Source of the DNA: Pseudomonas frederiksbergensis
Lineage (GTDB): Bacteria > Pseudomonadota > Gammaproteobacteria > Pseudomonadales > Pseudomonadaceae
NCBI RefSeq assembly: GCF_035751725.1
Contig: NZ_CP142104.1
Coordinates: 3,100,001-3,164,000 of the forward strand
Reading direction: 5' to 3'
DNA length: 64,000 nucleotides
Shown piece by piece: positions 27,980-37,177 of this stretch. Below the pieces are notes generated by a model that worked only from the letters and a program-made list of their open reading frames with translations, had not been told where the DNA came from and did not search any database. Position 1 is the first letter of the stretch; every line of letters begins with the position of its first letter. The translations under genes and the position numbers were made by a program.

Positions 27980-30112
27980 TCAGAACGTCACGCTGGCACT
28001 CAACCTGGCGGTACGTGGCTCGCCGACGTTGACTTGCAACTGGCTGCCGGTGGACGACGGGTAATACTGCTTGTCGAACAGGTTGTCGACGTTCAACTGC
28101 AGCGAGGTCTTTTGTCCGAACACCGGCGACTCCCAGCGCAGGAAAGCGTCGGCGACGGTGTAGCTGCTGAGCCAGAAATCGTTGGCGGCGTTGGCGGCGC
28201 GCTCGCCGACATAACGCGCACCGGCACCGGCATGCCAGGCGCCGAACTCGGCCGGGACGTTCAGGTGGTGCGACAGGTACAGGCTGGCGGTGTGCTTGGG
28301 AGCGTCGGGCAGGCGGTGGCCTTCGTTTCGAGGGTCGTCGAGAATTTCGGTGTGGGTGTAGGCGTAGGTGCCGATCAGGTCCCAGCGTTCGGCGAGGCGA
28401 CCAGTAATGTCGAGTTCGAGGCCTTGGGAGCCAACTTTGCCGGCGGCTTCTGCCAGCGTGACGCCGTTGACTGTCGAAGACGTCACGACATTTTTCTTCT
28501 CGATATCGAACAGCGCGAGATTGATGTTCAAGCCTGGCAGCGGATCGTATTTGGCGCCGATTTCATAGCTTCGGCCCTCTTCCGGCTTGAAGGTACTGAG
28601 GTTGTCATCAACGGTATCGTTGGGTTTGAACGAGCGACTGTAGTTGCCGTACAGCGACAATTCTTCGGTGGCTTTGTAGACCAGGCCCAGGAACGGGACG
28701 AAGGCATCGCCGTTGTCGTCGCGGACCGGCACGCTGGTGACCAACCCTTGCTTGGCGAACTGATCGTAATGCTGGTAGCGGCCACCAAGGACCAGGATCC
28801 AGCGCTCATCCAAGTGCCAATTGTCCTTCAGGTACACCGAACTGGAGGTCAGCTGGTTGCTCAGGTTGCTTTGGGTCGGGCTGATGACGCTGGGCTCGCC
28901 CAGGCCGCCGTACACCGGCGCAGTGATATCGAAGCCTCCTCTTACAGGCCCACGGTAAGTCTTGCCACGGTATTGGTCCGACACTTGGTTATCGACGCCG
29001 ACCAACACGTCATGGCGTTGGCCGAACAGCTCCTGCCTGCCGATGAAATCCCAGCTGGCGTAACGGGTTTCATCATCGTAATGGGCGCCGTTGGCGGCTC
29101 GACGCAGGTTGTTGCCCACCAGCGAGTTGGGCTGCGCAATCGACAGACTGTACCGGTCATTGTTCCAGCCATAGGTCACCCGCGTCTTCCACGCATCGCT
29201 CAGCTCATATTCGAACCGAGCGGTGGCCGTCTCGCGAATCCCTACGCTCTTGGCCCAAGGCTCGTCCAGGCGCTTGTCATAGTCGATATCGGCCGGATGC
29301 CCGTTTTTGAACACCGTGCCACGGTCAAACGGATTGGAATATTCGTTGTACTCATAACTCAGATTCAACGAAGCCCGCTCGCCGGTCCAGGCCAGCGACG
29401 GCGCCACGAGTGTGCTTTCGTTGACCCCATAGTTGCGCCAGTAGTCCTCGTGGCCGCGTTCGGCGATCAGGCGATAGGCCAGGCCGGTGTCGCCCAAAGG
29501 CCCAGTGGTGTCCAGGGCCATGGTGCCGCCACCCTCGCTGTAGGCGGAGCCGCTCAACGTGGTGCTCTGGGTGTATTCGGGTTTCTTGCTGATGACGTTG
29601 ATCAACCCGCCGGGCTCCAGCGCGCCGTACAGCATCGAGGCCGGGCCCTTGAGCACTTCGACCCGCTCGGTGGTGGCGCTGAAGTTGTGGCCCAGATTCG
29701 AACGTACGCCGTCGCGCAGGATCGAGCCGTCGTCGTTGGTGCCGAAACCGCGTTTGACCAGCGAGTCCCGCGAGCCGCCCAGGGTGTTGCCCTGGCTGAC
29801 GCCGCTGACGAATTTCATCGCGTCCCCCAGCGAGCGCACCTGATAGTCCGCCAGGGTCTGCTGGGTCACCACGTTGATCGATTGCGCTTCTTCCTTGATC
29901 GGTACATCGCTCTTGCTCGCCGTGCTGGCTTGCGTCGCCGTGTAGCCTTCGTCCTGAATGATCCGACTGCCTTGCACATCCGTAGTGGGCAGTTCGAGAG
30001 TGTCCTGTGCCTTCACGGGGCTTGCCATGAAGCAGCAGGACAGCGCAGGTAAAACGCATTTGACGAGGGCATTGCGGTAGGCGAAAGGGGTGGAACGATT
30101 CAAGACGCGCAC
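27980..30112 (-). CDS. TonB-dependent siderophore receptor
   Basis: 710 residues. Signal peptide of about 35 residues ending in KAQ, then the plug domain (about 70-180, SINVVTQQTLADYQVRSLGDA; RVEVLKGPASMLYGALEPGG) and a 22-strand barrel ending in RLSASVTF. There is no N-terminal STN signalling domain, so it is a plain transporter and not a FpvA-type transducer. Imports a ferric siderophore, type unknown; it resembles ferrichrome/hydroxamate receptors in the plug. A Fur-like site lies just upstream. Confidence 0.9.
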   Translation of the reverse strand: MRVLNRSTPFAYRNALVKCVLPALSCCFMASPVKAQDTLELPTTDVQGSRIIQDEGYTATQASTASKSDVPIKEEAQSINVVTQQTLADYQVRSLGDAMKFVSGVSQGNTLGGSRDSLVKRGFGTNDDGSILRDGVRSNLGHNFSATTERVEVLKGPASMLYGALEPGGLINVISKKPEYTQSTTLSGSAYSEGGGTMALDTTGPLGDTGLAYRLIAERGHEDYWRNYGVNESTLVAPSLAWTGERASLNLSYEYNEYSNPFDRGTVFKNGHPADIDYDKRLDEPWAKSVGIRETATARFEYELSDAWKTRVTYGWNNDRYSLSIAQPNSLVGNNLRRAANGAHYDDETRYASWDFIGRQELFGQRHDVLVGVDNQVSDQYRGKTYRGPVRGGFDITAPVYGGLGEPSVISPTQSNLSNQLTSSSVYLKDNWHLDERWILVLGGRYQHYDQFAKQGLVTSVPVRDDNGDAFVPFLGLVYKATEELSLYGNYSRSFKPNDTVDDNLSTFKPEEGRSYEIGAKYDPLPGLNINLALFDIEKKNVVTSSTVNGVTLAEAAGKVGSQGLELDITGRLAERWDLIGTYAYTHTEILDDPRNEGHRLPDAPKHTASLYLSHHLNVPAEFGAWHAGAGARYVGERAANAANDFWLSSYTVADAFLRWESPVFGQKTSLQLNVDNLFDKQYYPSSTGSQLQVNVGEPRTARLSASVTF

Positions 30113-30147
30113 TCACAGAGGATTGGAAATGAGAGCGAATATACTTT

Positions 30148-30162
30148 GAGAATGATTCCCAG
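30148..30162. promoter_or_regulatory. Fur-box-like site upstream of the TonB receptor
   Basis: GAGAATGATTCCCAG at 30148-30162, 36 bases before the start codon; it matches the GAGAATGATT half of Fur sites well and the other half loosely. Consistent with iron repression. Confidence 0.65.
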
Positions 30163-30202
30163 TAAATCTTTCTAACATTTCCACCCTTGACTCTGAATGC
30201 GA

Positions 30203-30237
30203 TCAAGGGCGCCGGATGATGAATCCGGCGCCCTTGA
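30203..30237 (-). terminator. hairpin after the symporter gene
   Basis: Perfect 15-bp stem TCAAGGGCGCCGGAT / ATCCGGCGCCCTTGA with a 5-base loop, 24 bases after the symporter stop. No strong T run follows on the minus strand, so termination is plausible but not typical. Confidence 0.6.
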
Positions 30238-30260
30238 GGATTGCCCTTCCCGTCTGAAGA

Positions 30261-32030
30261 TCAGTGATCGATGGCGGCGCCGGCCCCCCTCGGTACGCGG
30301 ATGTCCTCGACCAGGTGCTGGATGTGCTCGGGGGGCGGCGCGGTGAAGCGCGACACTACCAAGGCTGCCAGGAAGTTGAAGACCATCCCCAATGTGCCGA
30401 TACCTTCGGGGGATACACCGAGCCACCAATGTTCAGCCGTGTTCATCGTCGGGTTGATGAATTTGAAGTAGACGATGTAGGTGAACGTGAAGGTCAGCCC
30501 GACGATCATCCCGGCAATCGCGCCTTCGCGGTTCATACGCTTGGAGAAGATCCCCATGACGATGACCGGGAAGAAGGACGACGCCGCCAGCCCGAAGGCG
30601 AACGCCACCACTTGGGCGACGAACGCGGGTGGATAGATGCCGAACAAGCCGGCAATCAACACCGCCACGCCGGCCGCAATCCGTGCCGCGAGCAGCTCCT
30701 GCTTCTCGTTGATCCTGGGCATGATGTTGCTTTTGAGCAGGTCATGGGAGATCGACGTAGAGATCACCAGCAGCAGCCCCGCAGCCGTGGAAAGCGCGGC
30801 CGCCAAGCCACCGGCGGCGATCAAGGCGATTACCCATCCTGGCAGGCCGGCGATCTCGGGGTTGGCCAACACCATGATGTCGTTGTCGACATAAAGCTCG
30901 TTGGGCACCGGCGAGAGCTGGTTCTTGAGCAACCGCTGCTCATGCGTCCCGCGCTCGCCGGTAAAGCTCGGCGCGCCGACCAGCGCTGCGCCCGGGCTGT
31001 ACTGGATGATGCCGTCGTTGTTCTTGTCCGCCCAGGCAATGAGCCCGGAATTTTCCCAGGCCTTGAACCAGGCCGGCGCGGTGGCATAACTGACGTTGGG
31101 GATGGAGGTCAGCAGGTTGGTCCGGGCGAAGGCGGCCACGGCCGGTGCGGTGGTATAGAGAATCGCGATGAACAGCAATGCGTAGCCGGCTGACTTGCGC
31201 GCATCCCGCACAGTAGGCGTGGTGAAGAACCGCACGATCACGTGGGGCAAGCCCGCCGTGCCGACCATCAGCGCCATGGTGATGAAAAACACGTCCATGG
31301 TCGATTTGGTGCCATCGGTATAGGCAGCAAAGCCCAACTCGGCGCCCAGGCCGTTGAGCCGTTCGATCACGCTCTGCCCCGAGCCGGCAGCTTCACTGAT
31401 GAAGCCCAACTGCGGGATCGGATTGCCCGTGATCATCATCGAGATGAAGATTGCCGGCACCATGTAGGCAAAGATCATCACGCAGTACTGCGCCACCTGG
31501 GTGTAGGTGATGCCCTTCATGCCGCCCAGCACCGAGTAGAAGAACACGATGGCCATGCCGATCATGACGCCGGTGTTGATATCCACTTCCAGGTAACGGG
31601 AAAAGACGATCCCGACGCCGCGCATCTGCCCTGCGACATAAGTGAAGGAGATGAAGATCACGCAGATCACCGCCACCACCCGCGCCGTCTGCGAGTAATA
31701 ACGCGCCCCGACGAACTCGGGCACGGTGAACTTGCCGAACTTACGCAGGTACGGCGCCAGGCACATCGCCAGGAGCACATAGCCGCCGGTCCAGCCCATC
31801 AGGTAGACCGAGCCGTCGTAACCCGCGAAGGCGATGATTCCCGCCATGGAAATGAACGACGCCGCCGACATCCAGTCGGCACCGGTGGCCATGCCGTTGA
31901 GGACGGGATGTACGCCCTTACTGGCAATATAGTATTCGCTGGTGGAACCGGCCCGAGTCCATATGGCAATACCAATGTACAGGGCAAACGAGGCACCGAC
32001 GAACAAGTAGATCAGCGTTTGGGTATCCAT
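30261..32030 (-). CDS. sodium:solute symporter, VC_2705 subfamily (large subunit)
   Basis: 589 residues, about 13 membrane segments, SSS family (FVGASFALYIGIAIWTRAGSTSEYYIASKGVHPVLNGMATGADWMSAASFISMAGIIAF, in part). A roughly 60-residue hydrophilic stretch (PNVSYATAPAWFKAWENSGLIAWADKNNDGIIQYSPG) near the middle is a feature of the VC_2705 branch. Paired with the small DUF4212 subunit, 11 bases upstream, it probably takes up short carboxylates such as acetate. Substrate unproven. Confidence 0.88.
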   Translation of the reverse strand: MDTQTLIYLFVGASFALYIGIAIWTRAGSTSEYYIASKGVHPVLNGMATGADWMSAASFISMAGIIAFAGYDGSVYLMGWTGGYVLLAMCLAPYLRKFGKFTVPEFVGARYYSQTARVVAVICVIFISFTYVAGQMRGVGIVFSRYLEVDINTGVMIGMAIVFFYSVLGGMKGITYTQVAQYCVMIFAYMVPAIFISMMITGNPIPQLGFISEAAGSGQSVIERLNGLGAELGFAAYTDGTKSTMDVFFITMALMVGTAGLPHVIVRFFTTPTVRDARKSAGYALLFIAILYTTAPAVAAFARTNLLTSIPNVSYATAPAWFKAWENSGLIAWADKNNDGIIQYSPGAALVGAPSFTGERGTHEQRLLKNQLSPVPNELYVDNDIMVLANPEIAGLPGWVIALIAAGGLAAALSTAAGLLLVISTSISHDLLKSNIMPRINEKQELLAARIAAGVAVLIAGLFGIYPPAFVAQVVAFAFGLAASSFFPVIVMGIFSKRMNREGAIAGMIVGLTFTFTYIVYFKFINPTMNTAEHWWLGVSPEGIGTLGMVFNFLAALVVSRFTAPPPEHIQHLVEDIRVPRGAGAAIDH

Positions 32031-32041
32031 GCTCGCCGCCC

Positions 32042-32308
32042 TCAGTCTTCGTGGACGTCATATTTGCGGTCGAGCTGATTCATCTTCCAGACATAGAAGA
32101 AAATCTCGAGCACAAAGACGTAGATGGACCCTTGCTGGGCAAACCAGAACCCCAGGGGCGTGCCGAAAAAGCTGATGGTGTTGAGTGAGTCGACCAGCAA
32201 GATGCCGAACCCGAACGACACCACGAACCAGATGGCCAGTAACACCAGCATCCAGCGTAGGTTTTCCGTCCAGTAGGCACGCGCAGCCTGTTGCTTTTCA
32301 GTGGACAT
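32042..32308 (-). CDS. DUF4212 symporter small subunit
   Basis: 88 residues from ATG 32308 (AGAGGGCGG upstream; the longer 100-residue frame has no ribosome site). Two membrane segments (MLVLLAIWFVVSFGFGILLV and WFAQQGSIYVFVLEIFFYVW). This small partner is always found beside the VC_2705-type symporter, as here. Confidence 0.88.
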   Translation of the reverse strand: MSTEKQQAARAYWTENLRWMLVLLAIWFVVSFGFGILLVDSLNTISFFGTPLGFWFAQQGSIYVFVLEIFFYVWKMNQLDRKYDVHED

Positions 32309-32551
32309 GAAGCCGCCCTCTTGTTTGTTGTTATTGTTTTGCACTTCAAACCGTAGCAGTCGCCGGGCAAGGCGCTAGTACGACTTTCGTCTAATTCGTA
32401 ACAGCGGGTATTGACATCGCTGTCGCACCGAAAAGACGGGGCCAACCCGCACTGGAATTCAAGGGTGATATCAAATCGCCCAAACCGCCTAAAGCTTTGC
32501 CGTTATCGGTCGAATGTATGCCATCGAATCTTTTTTTCCCCTGGAGCTGTG

Positions 32552-34348
32552 ATGCAGACGTTAAAGGCCTTGTATGAGTCTATCGAGATGCAATTTTTCG
32601 ATACCCTCACAAAAAAGCTTTCAAGCCTTTTCCTGTTGGTTGCGGTCAGTGCCTTGCTTTATTGGGTGGCGCTCAGCGCCCGCGCCGACATCGTCCTGCA
32701 ACTGCGGGCGGCCCAACTCGATGGCGCGTTGCTGGGACAGATCGAAGGCCGCCTCGACAGCCTCACCCACGCCCTGCTCTTCGGCGCGCTGCTGACGCTG
32801 GGCATGGTCAGTTTCATGGTCTGGTACTTCCGCCACCTCATCGTGCGCCCCGTCACCGTCATGACCAAGGCCCTGGAAGAGATCGCCAACGGCGAAGGTG
32901 ACTTGTCCAAGGACCTGCCGCTGGTCACCCACGACGAGATCCGCACCCTGGCCGCTACGTGCAACCGCTTCCTGGCCAAGCAGCGCGAGATCATCAGCAA
33001 TGTGCAGGCATTGACCGTGCACATTGCCGTCGAATCGGCCCGTTCGCTGAAGAACATCAGCGACTCCAGCGACAGCGCGACCCACCAGGCGCGCTTCGCC
33101 AAGGAAGTGATGGAGCAGAGCAATACCGCCGTTGGCCGTATCGAAGAGGTGTCGCGCCAGACGCAGGGCATTTCCGGCACCACCGCGCAAAACCTGAGCA
33201 TGGCCCGTGACTCCTACGCCGAACTGTTGGAAGTGACCGGCAACATCAGCGAGATTTCCAGCAGCCTCGGCGAATTCGCCACGCTGGTGGACGCCCTCAA
33301 CCAACGATCCTCGAGCATCAAGTCGATTGTCGGGCTGATCCAGCAGATTTCCGCCCAGACCAACCTGCTGGCCCTCAACGCCGCCATCGAAGCGGCGCGT
33401 GCCGGGGAAAGTGGCCGTGGCTTTGCGGTGGTGGCCGATGAAGTGCGCACCCTGGCGCAGAACGTCAGCCGGGCCACCGACGACATCTCGCGCAACATCG
33501 ACGCCATGCTCCAGGAAGTCAGTTCGACCCACGAACAGACCACCCAGATCAGCCACAGCGCCCGGGAAACCCAGAAGGTGGTGGAGCGCGCATCCGGTCA
33601 TTTCGAGAGCATGATCGTCGACTTCGAGTCCACCAACGGCAAGCTGGCCGACATCGCCGACCATATCCAACAGTTCGCCGATGCCAATACCGGCATCAAC
33701 GAACGCGTCACCCAGATCCACGCCGACAGCCAGTCGATCGACCAGCGTATGCAACAATCGGCCACCGCCACCCGCGACCTGTCCGGCGTGGCCGAGAAAG
33801 TCCAGACGCTGTTGGGCCGCTTCGTGCTTGGCCACGGCAAGCTGGACGCCGCCATCACCCGCGCCAGCGAATGCCGCGACACGCTGCAGGTTCATCTGCA
33901 GGCATTGCAAGACGAAGGCATCAACCTGTTCGACCAGAATTACCAGTTGATTCCGGGCACCGATCCCAAGCAGTACATGACCAGTTATACCGAACGTTTT
34001 GCCCGGGTCTGCCAGGAGGAATGCGACAAGCTGACCCGCAGCACGCCGGGCGGCAAGGTCTCGTTCATTGTCGACACCAAGGGCTATTGCCCGGTCAACA
34101 ACAGCTGGGTCTCCAAGCAACCCACCGGCGACCGCGCGGTCGACCTGCCAGTGTGCCGCAACAAGCGGATCTTCAACGACCCGATCGGCCTGCGCGCCGC
34201 TGGCAACGTCCAGCGCTTCCTGCTCCAGACTTACCTGCGCGACACCGGGGAAATCATGACCGAGATCGACGTGCCGTTCTTCTTCGGCGGCCGTCACTGG
34301 GGCAACTTGCGGGTGGGCTTCGATGCGGCGGTGTTGCTGGCCGACTGA
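32552..34348 (+). CDS. methyl-accepting chemotaxis protein with C-terminal sensory domain
   Basis: 598 residues from ATG 32552 (GGAGC). Membrane segments at about 24-42 and 75-96 enclose a periplasmic loop of only about 30 residues, too small for a normal ligand domain. HAMP follows (about 97-150), then the signalling hairpin with its conserved tip (about 255-302, [41 protein letters not shown], in part). After it comes a C-terminal domain of about 170 residues ([53 protein letters not shown]) that resembles a Cache-like sensor placed in the cytoplasm. So the signal is likely internal. No chemotaxis genes adjoin. Confidence 0.88.
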   Translation: MQTLKALYESIEMQFFDTLTKKLSSLFLLVAVSALLYWVALSARADIVLQLRAAQLDGALLGQIEGRLDSLTHALLFGALLTLGMVSFMVWYFRHLIVRPVTVMTKALEEIANGEGDLSKDLPLVTHDEIRTLAATCNRFLAKQREIISNVQALTVHIAVESARSLKNISDSSDSATHQARFAKEVMEQSNTAVGRIEEVSRQTQGISGTTAQNLSMARDSYAELLEVTGNISEISSSLGEFATLVDALNQRSSSIKSIVGLIQQISAQTNLLALNAAIEAARAGESGRGFAVVADEVRTLAQNVSRATDDISRNIDAMLQEVSSTHEQTTQISHSARETQKVVERASGHFESMIVDFESTNGKLADIADHIQQFADANTGINERVTQIHADSQSIDQRMQQSATATRDLSGVAEKVQTLLGRFVLGHGKLDAAITRASECRDTLQVHLQALQDEGINLFDQNYQLIPGTDPKQYMTSYTERFARVCQEECDKLTRSTPGGKVSFIVDTKGYCPVNNSWVSKQPTGDRAVDLPVCRNKRIFNDPIGLRAAGNVQRFLLQTYLRDTGEIMTEIDVPFFFGGRHWGNLRVGFDAAVLLAD

Positions 34349-34377
34349 TCCACAAGGCAGTAAAGCCAGGCAACTGC

Positions 34378-34501
34378 CCGTGGCGAGGGAGCTTGCTCCC
34401 GCTCGGCTGCGCAGCAGTCGCAGGACCGGTTGATGCGGTCGGCCTGAAGTACCGCTGGGCCTGCTTCGCACGCCAGCGGAAGCAAGCTCGCTCGCCACAA
34501 G
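34378..34501. repeat. REPIN-like pair after the chemoreceptor gene
   Basis: CCGTGGCGAGGGAGCTTGC (34379 on) and GAAGCAAGCTCGCTCGCCACAA (to 34500, in part) frame a 100-base centre including GCTGCGCAGCAGTCGC and GCTTCGCACGCC. Confidence 0.8.
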
Positions 34502-34543
34502 CAATTTGTGGCGCATGCAAATCCTGAAACCACTCCAAAAACA

Positions 34544-34571
34544 ACTGTGGGAGCGAATTCGCTCCCACAGT
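34544..34571. repeat. 28-bp perfect palindrome
   Basis: ACTGTGGGAGCGAA (34544-34557) and its exact reverse complement TTCGCTCCCACAGT (34558-34571) meet with no loop; a GTGGGAGCGA-type REP element. It is 13 bases downstream of the ybdD stop codon and may serve as its terminator. Confidence 0.85.
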
Positions 34572-34583
34572 CATCACCTCAAT

Positions 34584-34781
34584 TCAACAACACTTGGGCC
34601 CACCCTTGCCGCCGTAGCGGGCCTCCTGGCGCTCTCGGAAGAACGCCTCGTAGTCCATCAGCGGCTTGTCCGGGTGCTTGGTTTGCATGTGCTCGACATA
34701 ATTGTCGTAGTCGGGCATGCCGACCATCAGGCGCGCGGCCTGACCGAGGTATTTACCGAGGCGACTCAAGTCATTGAACAT
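34584..34781 (-). CDS. ybdD: YbdD/YjiX family small protein
   Basis: 65 residues, soluble, ending in PKCC with the ARYGGKGG...CC tail typical of this family. It is found next to cstA-type genes and is thought to support peptide or pyruvate uptake by the CstA-family carrier. 15 bases separate it from cstA. Confidence 0.9.
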   Translation of the reverse strand: MFNDLSRLGKYLGQAARLMVGMPDYDNYVEHMQTKHPDKPLMDYEAFFRERQEARYGGKGGPKCC

Positions 34782-34796
34782 CGTTGCAATCCTCTA

Positions 34797-36857
34797 TCAA
34801 GCGTCCGGCAGGGCCTGGAATGGCGCTTCTTTGTCCGTGCGCTCTTTCGTGCCCCAGGCGGCGATGCCGACCTTGAGCGCGTAGAACAGGATGCTGAAGA
34901 CCACGAACAGGAACAACACCGTCAGCGTTGCGTTGGTGTAGGCGTTGAACACCACGTGCTGCATCTGCTCGATGCTCTTGGCCGGGGCCAGGATCTGGCC
35001 GGCGGCCAGGGCATCGTTGTATTTGCGCGCCAGGGCCAGGAAGCCGATCGCCGGGTTGGCGTCGAACAGCTTGATCAGGCCCGCGGTGGTGGTGCAGATC
35101 AGCAGCCAGCTCGCCGGCAGCAGCGTGACCCAGACGTAGCGCTGGCGCTTCATCTTGATCAGCACCACGGTGGCGAGCATCAGGGCGATACCGGCCAGCA
35201 TCTGGTTGGAGATGCCGAACAGCGGCCACAAGGTGTTGATGCCGCCCAGCGGATCGATCACGCCCTGGTACAGCAAGTAGCCCCACAGCGCGACGCAGCC
35301 GGCGGTGGCGATCAGGTTGGCGGTCCAGGATTCGGTGCGCTTGAGGGCCGGCACGAACGAGCCGAGCAGGTCCTGCAGCATGAACCGCCCGGCACGGGTG
35401 CCGGCGTCCACCGCGGTGAGGATGAACAGCGCTTCGAACAGGATCGCGAAGTGGTACCAGAACGCCATGGTGTTTTCACCCGGCAGCACCGAGTGCAGGA
35501 TCTGCGCGATACCGACCGCCAGGGTCGGCGCACCGCCGGCACGGGCCAGGATGGTGGTCTCGCCGATGTCCTTGGCCACCGCTTGCAGCGCGTCGGGGGT
35601 GATTGCAAAGCCCCAGCTGCTGACGGTTTGGGCCACGGCCACCACGTCGGTGCCGACGATCGCCGCCGGGCTGTTCATGGCGAAGTACACGCCCGGCTCG
35701 ATCACCGAGGCGGCGACCATGGCCATGATCGCCACGAAGGACTCCATCAGCATGCCGCCGTAACCGATGTAGCGGGCGTTGGTTTCGTTATCCAGCAGCT
35801 TGGGCGTGGTGCCCGAGGAGATCAGTGCGTGGAAACCCGAGACCGCGCCGCAGGCGATGGTGATGAACAGGAACGGGAACAAACCGCCCTTCCATACCGG
35901 CCCGGTGCCGTCGGTGAACTGGGTCAGCGCCGGCATTTTCAGTTCGGGCATGGTGACCAGGATGCCGATCGCCAGGGCGACGATGGTGCCGATCTTGAGG
36001 AACGTCGACAGGTAGTCCCGTGGCGCCAGGATCAGCCACACCGGCAGCACCGCCGCGACAAAACCGTAGCCGATCAACATCCAGGTGATCTGGATCCCGG
36101 TGAAGGTGAAGGCCTTGGCCCAGACCGGATCGGCGGCGATCTGCCCGCCCAGCCAGATCGAACCCAGCAGCAACAGCACGCCGATGATCGAGATCTCACC
36201 GATGCGGCCCGGGCGGATGTAGCGCATGTAGATGCCCATGAACATCGCGATCGGGATGGTCGCCATCACCGTGAAGATGCCCCACGGGCTCTCGGCCAGG
36301 GCCTTGACCACGATCAGCGCCAGCACCGCGAGGATGATGATCATGATCAGGAAGCAACCGAACAGCGCGATGGTGCCAGGGATGCGGCCCATTTCCTCGC
36401 GCACCATGTCGCCCAAGGAGCGACCGTTGCGGCGCGTTGAGAGGAACAGGACCATGAAGTCCTGCATCGCACCGGCCAGCACCACGCCGGCGATCAGCCA
36501 GAGCGTGCCGGGCAGGTAGCCCATCTGCGCCGCCAGCACCGGCCCGACCAGCGGCCCCGCGCCGGCAATGGCCGCGAAGTGGTGGCCGAAAAGGATGTGT
36601 TTGTTGGTCGGGACGTAGTCCAGGCCATCGTTGTTGAGCACGGCAGGCGTGGCCCGGCGCGCATCGAGTTGCATCACGTTGTTGGCGATGAAAAGGCTGT
36701 AGTAGCGGTAGGCGACCAGGTAGATGGCCACGGCTGCGACGACGATCCAGAGGGCGTTGATCGGCTCTCCGCGGCGCAAGGCCACGACGCTTAGCGCACA
36801 TGCTCCCAGAACAGCCACGGCAAACCAGGCGAGGTGTTTAACCAGACGGGTTGTCAT
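34797..36857 (-). CDS. cstA: carbon starvation protein CstA (peptide/pyruvate transporter)
   Basis: 686 residues from ATG 36857 (AGGAGA upstream; an in-frame extension to 36935 lacks support). About 17 membrane segments, including FAAIAGAGPLVGPVLAAQMGYLPG and VNRPTN-like loops of the family. In E. coli CstA and BtsT take up peptides and pyruvate under carbon limitation. Divergent from a Cache kinase/NarL regulator pair with a 320-base gap that holds a palindrome, so that two-component system is a candidate controller. Confidence 0.92.
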   Translation of the reverse strand: MTTRLVKHLAWFAVAVLGACALSVVALRRGEPINALWIVVAAVAIYLVAYRYYSLFIANNVMQLDARRATPAVLNNDGLDYVPTNKHILFGHHFAAIAGAGPLVGPVLAAQMGYLPGTLWLIAGVVLAGAMQDFMVLFLSTRRNGRSLGDMVREEMGRIPGTIALFGCFLIMIIILAVLALIVVKALAESPWGIFTVMATIPIAMFMGIYMRYIRPGRIGEISIIGVLLLLGSIWLGGQIAADPVWAKAFTFTGIQITWMLIGYGFVAAVLPVWLILAPRDYLSTFLKIGTIVALAIGILVTMPELKMPALTQFTDGTGPVWKGGLFPFLFITIACGAVSGFHALISSGTTPKLLDNETNARYIGYGGMLMESFVAIMAMVAASVIEPGVYFAMNSPAAIVGTDVVAVAQTVSSWGFAITPDALQAVAKDIGETTILARAGGAPTLAVGIAQILHSVLPGENTMAFWYHFAILFEALFILTAVDAGTRAGRFMLQDLLGSFVPALKRTESWTANLIATAGCVALWGYLLYQGVIDPLGGINTLWPLFGISNQMLAGIALMLATVVLIKMKRQRYVWVTLLPASWLLICTTTAGLIKLFDANPAIGFLALARKYNDALAAGQILAPAKSIEQMQHVVFNAYTNATLTVLFLFVVFSILFYALKVGIAAWGTKERTDKEAPFQALPDA

Positions 36858-37177
36858 TGCGTGTCTCCTGCCGATATCCAATGGATTGCGGCGATTGTTT
36901 TTATAGTGTGCCCCGGCTATTCGGAGCCGGCCCAATATCCCTGCATGCCGTCAATAAATAAATCCGTAGTACTACGTAGATGCGCCCGTCCCCCTGTGTG
37001 AGCGAGCTTGCTCGTGAATACGGAGTATCCGTCAATGATGATTTGCCTGACGCACCGCCTTTGCGAGCAGGCCTCCACAGTTTCGAGCCTCATATCCGGT
37101 AGGATTGTTGAGCGCCCACGGGTTTGGCATATGATGCCCGCCATCCACCTCCCCGCCGAGCCAGGACTGGAGTAAAG
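36858..37177. other. divergent promoter region of cstA and the Cache kinase
   Basis: 320 bases holding the palindrome at 36965-36976, a single REP half at 36998-37020 (GTGAGCGAGCTTGCTCGTG), and otherwise nothing I can identify. No gene is visible. Confidence 0.5.
36965..36976. promoter_or_regulatory. candidate operator CGTAGTACTACG
   Basis: Perfect 12-bp palindrome about 108 bases upstream of cstA. Its size and position suit a NarL/LuxR-type regulator such as the one encoded nearby, but this is inference. Confidence 0.4.

Noticed and set aside
28034..30052. Long open frame opposite the TonB receptor
   Set aside because: Antisense shadow of a gene with clear plug and barrel motifs.
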